Shown here: in pieces, positions 25,878-35,404 of the stretch
How positions within the stretch are numbered: the stretch's first letter is position 1
Layout of the letters: each line of letters begins with the position of its first letter
Assembly: GCF_009765355.1 (NCBI RefSeq)
Contig: NZ_VTHK01000028.1
Span: 1-60,322, forward strand
Direction: 5' to 3'
Length of the DNA stretch: 60,322 bases
DNA from: Amycolatopsis anabasis
GTDB lineage: Bacteria; Actinomycetota; Actinomycetes; Mycobacteriales; Pseudonocardiaceae
The notes under the pieces: generated by a model
Seen by the model: the letters and a program-made list of their open reading frames with translations, nothing else
What the model was told of the DNA's origin: nothing
The model's database searches: none
Made by a program: the position numbers and the translations under genes

Positions 25878-27385
25878 GCCCGCGCGCAGCACAGCCGGAA
25901 CGGTCCGCCGCCGAACTGTTATCGACGTTCGGTGCGGCACCTGGTGCCAAACGGCCCCAGAAGCCGCCACGCCCACGCAAGGAACGGCTCAACCATCCCG
26001 TGGCGCCTCGCCGCGGGCGCGCTCGGCCTGGGCAGGGTTGGTCACCGGTGCACCCACCGTTGACGGTGTATCAGGCCAGCACTCACGAGATCGGCGGACT
26101 CTTCCCGCTGCTTTCGGCAAGTCCGATACCGGCAGTTGGGGCCAGGATTGGCTACGACGTCCTGTCCGGAGGAGCTTTCTACTGCCACCCGGTCGAGTTC
26201 GTGCTCCGAGGAATCTGCACCAACCCGAACATCGTCGTCTTCGGAGAGCCCGGAAAAGGCAAATCTTCGACGGTGGTCGCGTTCCTGTTGCGCATGATGC
26301 TGTTCGGGGTACGCACGCTGATCAGCGGCGATGTGAAAGGCGAATACACCCCACTGCTCAGGGCGCTGGGAATCACACCGATCATGCTGGGCCGGGGCAG
26401 TCACGCCCGGCTCAACGCTCTGGACCTCGGCCCGCTCGCCGCGCGATGGGACAGCTGGCCGGTGGCACGGCAGCGGGAAGAACTCGACGGTGTTCTCGGA
26501 CGTTGGGTCCAACTGCTGGTGGCCCTCGCCGAAGCTCAAGGCTACACGCCCACAGTCACCGACGAGGCCGTGCTCTCAGCCGTCCTGCGCCGACTCGTTG
26601 GCGCCACAGACGGCTACACCAAGCTGCGGCCCATCACGATCCCCGACGTGCAACGGGAACTCGCCAACCCTGCCAGTTCGCTGTGGACGGACATGCGGTT
26701 CGCCGATCGTCGGCACTTCCTCGACCACTTGCGCTCGATCACCGACGCACTGGCGAATCTGATCTCCGGGCCCCTGGCCGGCCTCTTCGACGAGCCAACG
26801 AACTTCACACTCGACTGGGACGCTCCCGTGCAGAGCATGGACCTGTCCCGCCTGCGCTCCCGCGGCGACCAAGCAGTCGCCGTTGGGCTGACCTGCTTGG
26901 GCTCGTGGTCGTCGATGGTGACCGACCTCCAGGAGGACGGAGACCTCCGCATCGTCGTGCGCGACGAGATCTGGCGGCAAATGCGGTTGGGGTTACGTGC
27001 CGTGCAGGCCGTGGACAGCGAGCTGCGACTGTCCCGCGCGGAACGCAAGATCCAGATTCTGGTGAGCCACAAACCGTCGGATTTCCTGTCCGTCGGAAGC
27101 ACCGGCTCGCAGGAAGTCGCGATCGCCAAGGACCTGCTGGCCCTGTGTTCCACCCGAATCCTGTTCGGACAGTCGACAAGGGTCGCCGACCAGCTCGCAG
27201 ATGATTTGGCACTGTCCGAAAAGGAACAGCAAGTCACGACCGGATGGGCGAACGACCGGCAAGGCCGCGCGCTGTGGAAGCTGGAGAACCGCACCGGGTT
27301 CAAGGTCCAGACCGTGCTCAGCCGTGTCGAAAAGCGATTGTTCGACACGAACGCACAGCTCCGCAAACCTCCGGTCATCACATAG
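25874..27385 (+). CDS. VirB4-like conjugation ATPase
   Basis: The 503-residue protein has Walker A GEPGKGKSSTVV, Walker B LRIVVRDEIWRQ and a downstream LSEKEQQVTTGW segment, the layout of the HerA/VirB4 motor family. It powers assembly or substrate transfer at the membrane. GTG at 25874 overlaps the stop of the SCO6880-type gene. All catalytic motifs look intact. Confidence 0.88.
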   Translation: MSPRAAQPERSAAELLSTFGAAPGAKRPQKPPRPRKERLNHPVAPRRGRARPGQGWSPVHPPLTVYQASTHEIGGLFPLLSASPIPAVGARIGYDVLSGGAFYCHPVEFVLRGICTNPNIVVFGEPGKGKSSTVVAFLLRMMLFGVRTLISGDVKGEYTPLLRALGITPIMLGRGSHARLNALDLGPLAARWDSWPVARQREELDGVLGRWVQLLVALAEAQGYTPTVTDEAVLSAVLRRLVGATDGYTKLRPITIPDVQRELANPASSLWTDMRFADRRHFLDHLRSITDALANLISGPLAGLFDEPTNFTLDWDAPVQSMDLSRLRSRGDQAVAVGLTCLGSWSSMVTDLQEDGDLRIVVRDEIWRQMRLGLRAVQAVDSELRLSRAERKIQILVSHKPSDFLSVGSTGSQEVAIAKDLLALCSTRILFGQSTRVADQLADDLALSEKEQQVTTGWANDRQGRALWKLENRTGFKVQTVLSRVEKRLFDTNAQLRKPPVIT

Positions 27386-27392
27386 GTGTGCG

Positions 27393-28520
27393 ATGGAACC
27401 CGCCAGCAGCAATGCTATCGCCGGAGTCGCCGCCGCGCTGGCTGCGGTGGTTGCAGTGCCCGTGGCGGCACTCTCGATCGCGGTTGCCGCCGTTACCACT
27501 GGCTCCGTGGTCGAACTGGGCGGATGCGACCAGGGTGGCGGCGCCGGAGGCGGCAGCGTCCTGGTCGACCAGCAGAGAGTCGGCGCGAGCGAGATGGACA
27601 TCGCGCGCACGATCGTCGATGTCGTTCAACAGCGCCGACTTCCGCGCAAGGCCGCAGTGCTCGCGGTCGCCACCGCGATGGTTGAGTCCGGCTTGCGGAA
27701 CCTGAACTACGGTGACCGAGACAGCCTCGGTGTGTTCCAGCAACGCCCGAGCCAAGGTTGGGGAACAGCAGAGCAGATCCTCAATCCCGTCTATGCCACT
27801 AACAAGTTCCTTGACAGCCTGTTGAGCATTCCCGGCTGGGACACGATGGAGCCGGGCAAGGCTGAGCAAGCGGTTCAACGCAGCGGCTTCCCCGACCGAT
27901 ACGCCCCGAAGGAACCCCAGGCCGCCGACATCGTGGCGAAGTTCTGGACCGGCCCCGACAATCCGGCGCCACCACCGGTCGACGGCAATCCTGGCAACGG
28001 TGCACAACAGGTCAGTGCGAAGACAGGATGCAGCGACCGCGGCGGCTCTAACATCCCCGTCGACCCAGGGAAGGTCGATCCGGCCAAGCTCCCGCCCGGC
28101 TACACCTTGCCAACCAACCCACGGCAAGCGGCCGCAGTGTCCTTCGCCCTTGCACAACTCGGCAAACCCTATGTATGGGGCGGAAAAGGACCCAACTCGT
28201 ACGACTGCTCTGGGCTCATGCTCGCGGCGTGGGCGACCGCGGGCGTCGGCATCCCCGCAGGAACAGCAAGCCAGATCCATGCCGGACATGCGGTCCCGAA
28301 CCTCGGCCAGGCCCAGCCAGGGGACCTCTTGTTCATACCAGGCGCGAACGGCTCCGCGCGCAACCCCGGTCACGTCGGCATGTACGCGGGGCACGGCCTG
28401 ATCGTCAACGCCTACGACGAGTCCAAAGGCATCATCCTCGAGCCGCTATCCGCCTGGGCAAACCAGATCGTGGCGATCCGCAGGGTCGCCGAACCCAGCA
28501 CTGTAGGTTCCCATGATTGA
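27393..28520 (+). CDS. VirB1-like cell-wall hydrolase (lytic domain plus NlpC/P60)
   Basis: The 375-residue protein starts at 27393 with an N-terminal membrane or signal segment (AAVVAVPVAALSIAVAAVTT). A lytic-transglycosylase-like region follows (AVATAMVESGLRNLNYGDRD ... GVFQQRPSQGWG). The C-terminal NlpC/P60 domain has its Cys in YDCSGLMLAAW and its His in NPGHVGMYAGHG. Such two-domain enzymes open the peptidoglycan for the transfer channel. It begins eight bases after the VirB4-like gene. Confidence 0.85.
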   Translation: MEPASSNAIAGVAAALAAVVAVPVAALSIAVAAVTTGSVVELGGCDQGGGAGGGSVLVDQQRVGASEMDIARTIVDVVQQRRLPRKAAVLAVATAMVESGLRNLNYGDRDSLGVFQQRPSQGWGTAEQILNPVYATNKFLDSLLSIPGWDTMEPGKAEQAVQRSGFPDRYAPKEPQAADIVAKFWTGPDNPAPPPVDGNPGNGAQQVSAKTGCSDRGGSNIPVDPGKVDPAKLPPGYTLPTNPRQAAAVSFALAQLGKPYVWGGKGPNSYDCSGLMLAAWATAGVGIPAGTASQIHAGHAVPNLGQAQPGDLLFIPGANGSARNPGHVGMYAGHGLIVNAYDESKGIILEPLSAWANQIVAIRRVAEPSTVGSHD

Positions 28521-28908
28521 TTGCGGATTCCCACCTACTTTGCGTCGGTCGTGCGGTCTCGCAAGGTTGATGGGAACGCGTTGGCGTGTCGGCGACCTAC
28601 CAAAGACCTGGAGCCGCAGGTCGACGTGGGTCCGCCGATCTCGACCTCCTTCTGCCCATCGCGACGGACACCGCGCCGCGGTCCACGAACTTGGGACGAT
28701 CTCGGAGAAACCGCAAGAACGGTGGGAATCCAGCGACGCAAAACTGTCGGGAACCAACATGGTCAACCCAGGTCATCGCACGCCGCGCCGCAAACAAACA
28801 CGGGAACCTACAAGCACGCCCTCCCCGGCACCGGGAGGGAGCCCGCAAGCATGAGCACACAAGCCATGTCCGTGCTGCCTTCCCCGCATCGGGAGGGAGC
28901 ACAACGAC
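28521..28908. other. 388-base spacer before the coupling-protein gene
   Basis: Short open frames here have no credible start or motif. The right end carries two similar hairpins, 28819-28839 and 28878-28897, each ending in GGGAGGG; the second includes the probable ribosome binding site of the VirD4-like gene. Confidence 0.45.
28819..28897 (+). repeat. two tandem hairpins ending in GGGAGGGAGC
   Basis: The arms CCCTCCCC/GGGAGGG (28819-28826, 28833-28839) and CTTCCCC/GGGAGGG (28879-28885, 28891-28897) recur 58 bases apart. The second hairpin would hide the GGGAGGG in front of the ATG at 28909, so it could control translation of the coupling protein. An ATG at 28852 follows the first copy but opens no convincing gene. 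Confidence 0.4.
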
Positions 28909-30792
28909 ATGCCTCGCAAGCGCACGGATTCGCTGAGCCTGGACCGCGATGTCACCCTGATGGCCTTGCTCGTCGCCGCCTTGGCGGCACTGTGCGGCTT
29001 CGGTGCCGCACTGACGGTCGCGGCCGTCGCCATGACCGGGTTCCACACGGGATCGTGGGTGTGGCCTGACTTCTCCGATTGGTTGCCGACCGCTGTCAGG
29101 ATCGTGCTGCATCCCGGCGATCCGAGCGCCGGTCTCGCGGCACCGTGGTCGACCGGATTGGCCGGCCACGCGGTGGGGTTCTGGCTCCTGTTCGGCGCGG
29201 AGTTCCTGCTCGTCGCGGGCGCGGTCACCGTGGTTGCCGTGCCGGGCTGGCGGCGGCTCGGTCCTACGGACGCCGGGCACGCATCACGCCGCGACATGCG
29301 CCGCGCGCTCTCGCCGAGGGCGGCCAGAGCAACCGCGCAGTGGACGCGCGCCGATCTATCAAAGGCAGAGCGCCGCAAGGCCCCACTGACAGAGGTTTCG
29401 GTACCACTACACCGAGGCCCCAACAAGCAGACCTTGGTGACGTCCCTGGAGACGCCGACCGGCACGATCGCCCCCACCCGGTCAGGGAAATCGCGCACTG
29501 ATTTGGTGCACAAGGCACTCACGGCTCCCGGAGCCTTGCTCACGTCGACCACCAAGGACGACCTCGCCGAATGGTGCTTGCTGGCGCGCACCCGCCGCGC
29601 GGATGCCGGGCCGGTGTGGCTCATCGACGCCACGAACACGGTGCCGTGGCCCGCTAAGGCGCGGTGGTCCCCGGTGGTCGGCTGCCACGATCCGGCGGTC
29701 GCACTGCGCCGCGCGGAAACGCTGATCGAGGCGTCCTCACTGGGACTCGAAGACATTGGCGGCAACGACAAGGTATTCCGCGGCAGGGCCACGATCGTGC
29801 TGCAGGCGTACTTGCTCGCCGCCGCTCTGCACCACCGCACGATCGTCGACCTGGTGGGTTGGTCCATCACCAAGCCCCCCGACCAAGAACCCGTCGAGCT
29901 GCTGCGCCCCACGCATCCTGAGCTGGCCCACAACCTGCGCTCGGAGATCGGGATGGTGGCCGAAACCTCGGATGCGGTGTGGATGTCGGTGCGCCGCGCC
30001 ATCGAGCCGTTCATGAACCCCGCGATCCGGCACTTCGCCACCCCAGGCCCAGGAGAAGAACTGGACATCGATGACTTCCTTACCCGCCAGGGAAGTCTGT
30101 TCGTCATCGCCGGGGAACACCAAGCACCACAAGCCCGTCCGGTACTGACCGCGCTGACCGAACAGATCCTCACCACCGCCCAGGACCGGGCACTCCAGCA
30201 AACTCGGCGGCGCCTCGAGCCCCCGACGACCGCGATCCTTGACGAGCTCTACGCCGGAACCCCGGTGCCACGGCTTCCCGCCATCATCGCCGACTCGGCC
30301 GGCCGTGGCGTGCTTATCCACTGGTCAGCCCAGTCCCGTTCCCAGCTCGACGAACTCTATGGCGAACCCGGACGGCTCCAGCTGATCGACAACACCCTGA
30401 CCTTGACGGTCTTTCCCGGGTTGAAGGACGACAAGACCCTCGAATGGCTCTCGACGCTGTCCGGCCAGCACCGGCGGCGCACCTACCAGCATCACAGCGA
30501 CGGCATGCTCGGTCCGGGCCGCTCGGCGATCGGCACCGAGACCGTTCCGACCTACCGGGCCGGCGATATCCGCACCCTCGACCGCGGCCGGGTACTGATC
30601 CTGCACGGCAACCTGCTGCCCATCCTCGGACGCACCGTCGACGTCGAACAACGGCCCGACTGGCAGCAATTGAGCGCTGACGTCGCCGCGATCCGCAGCG
30701 GAAACCTCGCCGTCACCACGGACGGCTACCGACGCGCCCTGCCATTCGCAGACGCCGCGCACAGTACGCGGACGGAGGCGGGCCCGGTATGA
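28909..30792 (+). CDS. VirD4/TraG-like type IV coupling protein
   Basis: The 627-residue protein has two N-terminal membrane helices (MALLVAALAALCGFGAALTV; VGFWLLFGAEFLLVAGAVTV). Walker A is TGTIAPTRSGKSRTDLV and Walker B PTTAILDELYAG, with RGVLIHWSAQSRSQLDELYG after it, as in TraG/VirD4 coupling proteins. It would connect the relaxase-DNA complex to the channel. Its ribosome binding site is inside a hairpin. The stop overlaps the next start by four bases. Confidence 0.88.
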   Translation: MPRKRTDSLSLDRDVTLMALLVAALAALCGFGAALTVAAVAMTGFHTGSWVWPDFSDWLPTAVRIVLHPGDPSAGLAAPWSTGLAGHAVGFWLLFGAEFLLVAGAVTVVAVPGWRRLGPTDAGHASRRDMRRALSPRAARATAQWTRADLSKAERRKAPLTEVSVPLHRGPNKQTLVTSLETPTGTIAPTRSGKSRTDLVHKALTAPGALLTSTTKDDLAEWCLLARTRRADAGPVWLIDATNTVPWPAKARWSPVVGCHDPAVALRRAETLIEASSLGLEDIGGNDKVFRGRATIVLQAYLLAAALHHRTIVDLVGWSITKPPDQEPVELLRPTHPELAHNLRSEIGMVAETSDAVWMSVRRAIEPFMNPAIRHFATPGPGEELDIDDFLTRQGSLFVIAGEHQAPQARPVLTALTEQILTTAQDRALQQTRRRLEPPTTAILDELYAGTPVPRLPAIIADSAGRGVLIHWSAQSRSQLDELYGEPGRLQLIDNTLTLTVFPGLKDDKTLEWLSTLSGQHRRRTYQHHSDGMLGPGRSAIGTETVPTYRAGDIRTLDRGRVLILHGNLLPILGRTVDVEQRPDWQQLSADVAAIRSGNLAVTTDGYRRALPFADAAHSTRTEAGPV

Positions 30793-31451
30793 GCGACGAC
30801 GACGAGATCTCGATCCCGGCCAGCGGTAGTGAGCCCGAGGAGGCACCTACCGGACGCTCCCGTGCCGAGTTGGACGGCATGATCGAAACCCTGTGGAACC
30901 GGGTGCAGGCTCAGCAGGCACAGATCGACCGGCTGCAGAAGAAGATCACGGCTCTCGAGGACGACCAGGAGGACAACCCGCGGCTGGCTCGGTGGCTGCC
31001 CTTCCCGCCACCACCAGCGGCGGAAGACAAGCAATACCGCGGCGAGTCCCCACTCTTCACGATCGGCCATTTCGTGCAGTACTACAACGCCGTCTACGTC
31101 GGCAAACCCGGTACCCGCGCGGTCGCCATCCCGGACTGCTGGCTCGAACACCCCGCCCTGATCGCCGAACTCGCCACCCTGACCTACACCTGGCGCGCCG
31201 CGCACATAGGGAAGAGCGCCTCCGCGCGCGACGCGCAGTACTGGCACGACCGGTGGCGAGTCGGGTTCGCCGAACGACTCGCCACCGAATGGGTCCACCC
31301 GCACTGCCTCACCGATGGGCACAAAGTCGCGGGCGCGACACCGCTCATCGACCGGTACACCCTTGAACAGCAGGAGCGAGCCCAGGCGCAGGATGGGTCC
31401 GCTAATCCGAGCGCGCCGCACGGCGACGAGCATGTACAGGCCGAGTCCTAG
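30789..31451 (+). CDS. DUF4913-type protein with coiled coil
   Basis: The 220-residue protein has a coiled-coil segment (RAELDGMIETLWNRVQAQQA) and a conserved block with FTIGHFVQYYNAVY, LEHPALIAELATLTYTWRAA, YWHDRWRVGFAERLATEW and HPHC. The block is typical of DUF4913 proteins that follow VirD4-like genes in actinobacterial mobile elements. Its role is unknown; the coupled ATGA start suggests it works with the coupling protein. It is the last gene of the transfer operon. Confidence 0.7.
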   Translation: MSDDDEISIPASGSEPEEAPTGRSRAELDGMIETLWNRVQAQQAQIDRLQKKITALEDDQEDNPRLARWLPFPPPPAAEDKQYRGESPLFTIGHFVQYYNAVYVGKPGTRAVAIPDCWLEHPALIAELATLTYTWRAAHIGKSASARDAQYWHDRWRVGFAERLATEWVHPHCLTDGHKVAGATPLIDRYTLEQQERAQAQDGSANPSAPHGDEHVQAES

Positions 31452-31492
31452 CCGCTCTACGGCACGCGCTGCCCAACTCGGCGTGGCGTCGT

Positions 31493-31869
31493 AAGAGCGT
31501 GTTTGAGAAGGATCGGCGTGTCTGCGTGACTCACCCGCCGTGTGATTAACTCCGGGCGAGTGGCACGACGCAGCCGGTACCCCTCACACCAGCGACGAGC
31601 AGTGGGCTCTGATCGAGCCGCTGCTGCCGGAGGTGAAGACCGGAGGCCGGCCGGAGTAGCATCCCCGCCGCGCGTTGGTGGACGCGATCCTCTATGTGGT
31701 GCGCGCCGGATGCGCGTGACGGCAACTGCCGACCGACTTCCCGCAGATCCTCCCGGTGGTGCGTGAACAGCTGCGGATCGCCGAAGGCCGTAACCCGCAG
31801 CCCAGCGCAGGGCTGATCGACTCTCAGACGGTGAAGGGTGCCGACACTGTCGGGCTGCTGCGCCCCGCG
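31493..31869 (+). pseudogene. decayed IS5-type transposase remnant
   Basis: In one frame the segment reads HTSDEQWALIEPLLPEVKTG, a stop, HPRRALVDAILYVVRAGC, a stop, RQLPTDFPQI, then NPQPSAGLIDSQTVKG. These are pieces of an IS5-family transposase with two nonsense codons and a large internal deletion. GAGCGTGTTTGAGAAGG near 31496 resembles the left end of such elements. It marks the join between the transfer operon and the cargo region. Confidence 0.8.
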
Positions 31870-31870
31870 G

Positions 31871-32848
31871 TCAGAATGTGGCGATCGGGTTGATCGGGCT
31901 GCCGGACGTACCGGCGAAGCGGACCGGCGCGACTGCGAGGTGGAAGTCCCACTGGCCGAGCTCGGTAGCCGTCGTCGCGCAGACCTCCAGGTCGCAGTTG
32001 TCGAGCATCCACAGACCCATCGCGACGAGGCTCACGGCGTGAACCGGCATCAACACGTCTTCGTACCCTGACGGCTGAACGTCCTGGGGGGTGTCAGCGC
32101 CGATCAGCGCGACCTCCCGTTCATGCAGCCACGGCAGGCAGGACGCGTGCCAGCCGGCCTGCGTGAAACCGCTGGCCTCACCGGTCTCGTGCCGGAAGCG
32201 GCCATAGCCGGTCCGCAGGAGTACCGCATCGCCGGATCGCACCCGCACACCCTGGCGACGCTCGGCCTCCTCGAGATCGTCGGGAAACACACCCTGCCCG
32301 GGTTCCAACCACGGCACATCGCGGACCCTCGCGATGTCCAGCAGGACACCACGCGTGAGGATCCCGTTCGCCGCCGCCGTGACGGCCGCCCACGCCGATC
32401 CCGTTGCGGCGTCGACCAACGAGTGCGACCGCCCGTTGTACATCGTGCCGTCCCAGAAGATGTGGCACGGCGAGTCGACGTGGGTGATGGTGTTGCCGTG
32501 GAACATGATGCCGAGCCGCTCGTTCGAAAAGCCCCAGCGCCGGTCGTTGTGGAAGTGCGCCGGCATGTGCTCGGCGCCCGGCATGTCGGCGGCGCACGGG
32601 CACGTCGTCGTCGACCGCTCCATGTCTTCCGGTACGGCAACCTCCCATGCGCACGACACGCTCCTGCCGTGGCGCACGGCCCGCGCCGCCGCCAGCCGGA
32701 CGTCGTCGGTGATGTGGTTCAGAGTGCCGAGCTCGTCGTCGTCGCCCCACCGTCCCCAGTTCGACAGCGTGTCGAAGTACCCGAGCACGTCGTCCTGTGT
32801 GGGCATCGGTCGCCCTGCCGTCATCCCCAGCTCGACTCCTCCGGTCAC
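31871..32848 (-). CDS. cyclase/kynurenine formamidase-like metal-dependent hydrolase
   Basis: The 325-residue protein has the ITHVDSPCHIFWDG metal motif (HxDxPxH) and the C-terminal VALIGADTPQD and PVHAVSLVAMGLWMLDNCDL segments of the cyclase family. Members hydrolyse small amides or lactones. The true start may be the ATG at 32806, since the homologous part begins MPTQDDVLGYFD. It is intact, abuts the transposase remnant and lies 84 bases beyond the three-paralogue cluster. Probably cargo. Confidence 0.8.
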   Translation of the reverse strand: MTGGVELGMTAGRPMPTQDDVLGYFDTLSNWGRWGDDDELGTLNHITDDVRLAAARAVRHGRSVSCAWEVAVPEDMERSTTTCPCAADMPGAEHMPAHFHNDRRWGFSNERLGIMFHGNTITHVDSPCHIFWDGTMYNGRSHSLVDAATGSAWAAVTAAANGILTRGVLLDIARVRDVPWLEPGQGVFPDDLEEAERRQGVRVRSGDAVLLRTGYGRFRHETGEASGFTQAGWHASCLPWLHEREVALIGADTPQDVQPSGYEDVLMPVHAVSLVAMGLWMLDNCDLEVCATTATELGQWDFHLAVAPVRFAGTSGSPINPIATF

Positions 32849-32932
32849 GCGGTTCGAGGCAGTATCCCTGACCAGTGGAGGCTCGTCGTCGTCGGCATAG
32901 CATCTCTGCCTGCTCCAGGGTAATGATGTCGT

Positions 32933-33619
32933 TCAGTCGTCGAGGTCCGGAAGCCAGCCTTCGGGATGCCATGTGTTGGGCGCAGCTTCGGGCGCAGGCC
33001 GGTAGGGCAGATAGATTCGCTTCGACGGGTCGACGCGTCCTCCGTGAATGAGAGCGCCCTCGGTGCTGCGGAGCCACCGTTCGCCGTTTCCGTCGCGGAA
33101 CGATGCACCAACGCAGCTCTCACCGTAGGTGATCTTCCGTAGTCGCGTGCGTTCTGCGATGTCGGTACCACTGGAGGCTTGATTGACCTTATCCTCCACC
33201 ATGAAGGACAGCAGGTTGTTGGCGTCTTCGAGCACCTCTGGGCTGCTCGTTGGTCCGAGATCGCCGATTGAGATTGAGTGCTGCCGCTTTCCTCTGAATC
33301 CGACGACGACCTCCACGCCATACACCGGGAGAGAACTGGTGTTGTGGTACTTCACCTGGGGTATCTCGTCGCCGCGATCAATCCAGATCCCGAACCGCGC
33401 AGCAAGGTCCCTGTGCCGGTCGTTCGTCAACTGACGAAGCTGCTCGTTCTGGACAACGTTGGTTCGTCGGTTGACGAGGTACGCGCGGTACGCGACGATC
33501 GCGGCCACCATGGCGAGCAACGCCGAGACCGCAGCCGGGGAAGGCGGCCACCAGTCTGTCCATGGATCATTCATGGGGGCCCGGACAACGATGGGCGTCG
33601 ATTCAGCGATGCTTGGCAT
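32933..33619 (-). CDS. membrane-anchored paralogue A of an unrecognised family
   Basis: The 228-residue protein starts at 33619 (AGGAAG upstream). It has a membrane helix (AAVSALLAMVAAIVAYRAYL) and a short helical linker leading to DLAARFGIWIDRGDE. A soluble domain follows with KYHNTSSLPVYGVEVVV, DLGPTSSPEVLEDA and SFRDGNGERWLRSTEGAL. The same landmarks in the same order appear in the two genes upstream. I do not recognise the domain. Moderate GC and the scarred neighbourhood point to acquired cargo. Confidence 0.65.
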   Translation of the reverse strand: MPSIAESTPIVVRAPMNDPWTDWWPPSPAAVSALLAMVAAIVAYRAYLVNRRTNVVQNEQLRQLTNDRHRDLAARFGIWIDRGDEIPQVKYHNTSSLPVYGVEVVVGFRGKRQHSISIGDLGPTSSPEVLEDANNLLSFMVEDKVNQASSGTDIAERTRLRKITYGESCVGASFRDGNGERWLRSTEGALIHGGRVDPSKRIYLPYRPAPEAAPNTWHPEGWLPDLDD

Positions 33620-33700
33620 GGTTACCGCTTCCTGGCTAGCCTTCCTGGTGGCTGAATAACTCCGATTACTGCTCGTTTCGAGGTAGTGCCATCGTGTCAT

Positions 33701-34372
33701 CTACTTTGCCGATAAGGCGGCGACGTCTCTGATCGACGACATCCACCTTAATGTCCCGTCATGCTTGCGTATCCACGTTCGGCCGTTTCCGTCGGTGAAC
33801 TGAATTTCGAGGTACAGGACGTAGAGGTCTTTACGATTGGCTTCACGTCCAACATGGGCTGACTCGTCTCGGGCAGCGGTGGCGAGAAACTCGACAAGGG
33901 CTTCGCGTGCCGCTGGCAGCGTGGCTGGCTCGCGGGTTGGCCCCAGTGTGCCGCAAATCAACGGTTTACTGCGATGAGTTGTTCTGCTGGCCAGACCACC
34001 CACGTAGAAGGTGACAATCACGTGGTAGACAGGCTGGGCTGCCGCGTTGTGATAGATAACGTCGTCAGGCTCGGCGTATACATCTGTCGCCCAGAGGCCA
34101 AACTTTGACGCGAGCTCGGCTTCTTTATCTTGCTCAAGGTGTCGAACTTGTAAGGTTTGGGCCCGATAGGACTTCAACGCCACGCGCCCGGCCGCCAGGG
34201 CGACGGCCAGCGCGCCGAAGGCTGCGGTTGCGGACCACAGGTTCGAGAGGGAGCTGACCTTCTCAACCAGCCGCGCGTTGGACGCCATGACGTCTTGCGC
34301 CGTGAGGAACAGGACGGAGCCGACGGCCAGGATCAAGACGGTGCCCACGAGCACCAGGGCGACACGTCTCAT
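33701..34372 (-). CDS. membrane-anchored paralogue B of an unrecognised family
   Basis: The 223-residue protein has two membrane helices (ALVLVGTVLILAVGSVLFLT and AAFGALAVALAAGRVALKSY). The shared domain follows: ELASKFGLWATDV, VIYHNAAAQPVYHVIVTF, GTLGPTREPATLPAA and IQFTDGNGRTWIRKHDGTL. It has one extra N-terminal helix compared with its neighbours. Its start overlaps the end of paralogue C by four bases, so the two are translationally coupled. Confidence 0.65.
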   Translation of the reverse strand: MRRVALVLVGTVLILAVGSVLFLTAQDVMASNARLVEKVSSLSNLWSATAAFGALAVALAAGRVALKSYRAQTLQVRHLEQDKEAELASKFGLWATDVYAEPDDVIYHNAAAQPVYHVIVTFYVGGLASRTTHRSKPLICGTLGPTREPATLPAAREALVEFLATAARDESAHVGREANRKDLYVLYLEIQFTDGNGRTWIRKHDGTLRWMSSIRDVAALSAK

Positions 34373-35007
34373 GAATTTGACCGGCCGTCAATCTCGAATA
34401 TCTCGAAAATCTCTTCGCCAACGTAGAGCTCCGCCTTGTTCAATGCCTTGTTTCGAGTGTGCTCGTCGATCTCGCTGAGCGTGCCGTTCGCGGCCCGTCG
34501 CCAATGGATTCCGTTCGCGTCGACGAAGTACACAGTCAGTTCCATCGACGATGTGAATGCGCCATAGCTACCTACCTGAACAGGTTCCTCGTCCCTGTGG
34601 TGCGCTTCGTGTATCGCGCGAAGGATCTCGTCGACCTGAGCACGGACTGACGCGGATGCCTCTTCCAGGACCTGGGGGTCTTCGCCGGGCGGCAGCGTTC
34701 CCAGCATCACCAAAGATTGGGTGTCATCCTCACGGGGGTTCTGCCGTGAGGAAACTACGTGCACGTCGTGTACTGGTTGTACGGAGGTGTTGATGTATAC
34801 GACCTCGCCGGTGTCGGAATCGAACCAGAGACCGAATTTCGAGGCTAGCTCCTTGTGCTTGTCGGCGGCTTGAACCTGGTACGTGCGCCACGCTGCCCGT
34901 GCTGCGAGGAAGGCAGCGATGGCGGCGGCTATCGCCAGCAGCGCCGACACCGTGGAAGCGAAGGCGCTGACGACGTCGGTCCACTTGGGGGCTTCGGCGG
35001 CGACCAT
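34369..35007 (-). CDS. membrane-anchored paralogue C of an unrecognised family
   Basis: The 212-residue protein has a membrane helix (STVSALLAIAAAIAAFLAAR) and the landmarks ELASKFGLWFDSD, VVYINTSVQPVHDVHVV, MLGTLPPGEDPQVLEEA and VYFVDANGIHWRRAANGTL. It is the first gene of the three-paralogue operon. The frame is open to 35085; I chose ATG 35007 because the preceding residues are Arg/Pro-rich, but its ribosome binding site is weak. Confidence 0.6.
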   Translation of the reverse strand: MVAAEAPKWTDVVSAFASTVSALLAIAAAIAAFLAARAAWRTYQVQAADKHKELASKFGLWFDSDTGEVVYINTSVQPVHDVHVVSSRQNPREDDTQSLVMLGTLPPGEDPQVLEEASASVRAQVDEILRAIHEAHHRDEEPVQVGSYGAFTSSMELTVYFVDANGIHWRRAANGTLSEIDEHTRNKALNKAELYVGEEIFEIFEIDGRSNS

Positions 35008-35404
35008 CACAGATCCGGAGGCTACCGGGCACCGAGGAGAGCGCCCCATGGCATCGCGAAGATGTCGACTACCGCGCCGAGGCATCGGATCATATCTGGC
35101 AAATCGTCACTCTCGGTGTAGCTTGCCACCCGTCAGCTAGGGCCCTTTTGGTTACTTGTCGTTTAGATTGTTGATCGTCGGCAAGGCGGTTGTCACATCT
35201 GATGACAGCGGTTACGAGGTGACGGGGTCAGCTCGGCCCTCCTCGATGAAGTCACGCCACTGCTCTAATCCCAGACGAGCGCCGGTGGCGTTGAGTTCCC
35301 ATGTGCTGCGACGCGCGGTTGCTGAGACCGGGTTTCTCGGATTGGGTGCGTGACCGAGTCGTGGTCCCCGATCGGGTCGTGCCGGTGTGGGTATCGTGCT
35401 TGGC
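35008..35404. other. spacer with a possible gene fragment
   Basis: On the minus strand, 35212-35330 encodes a C-terminus-like stretch (LNATGARLGLEQWRDFIEEG, then RADPVTS and a stop) without a credible start. It may be the tail of a decayed gene. The rest should hold the promoter of the three-paralogue operon; no consensus is clear. Confidence 0.3.
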
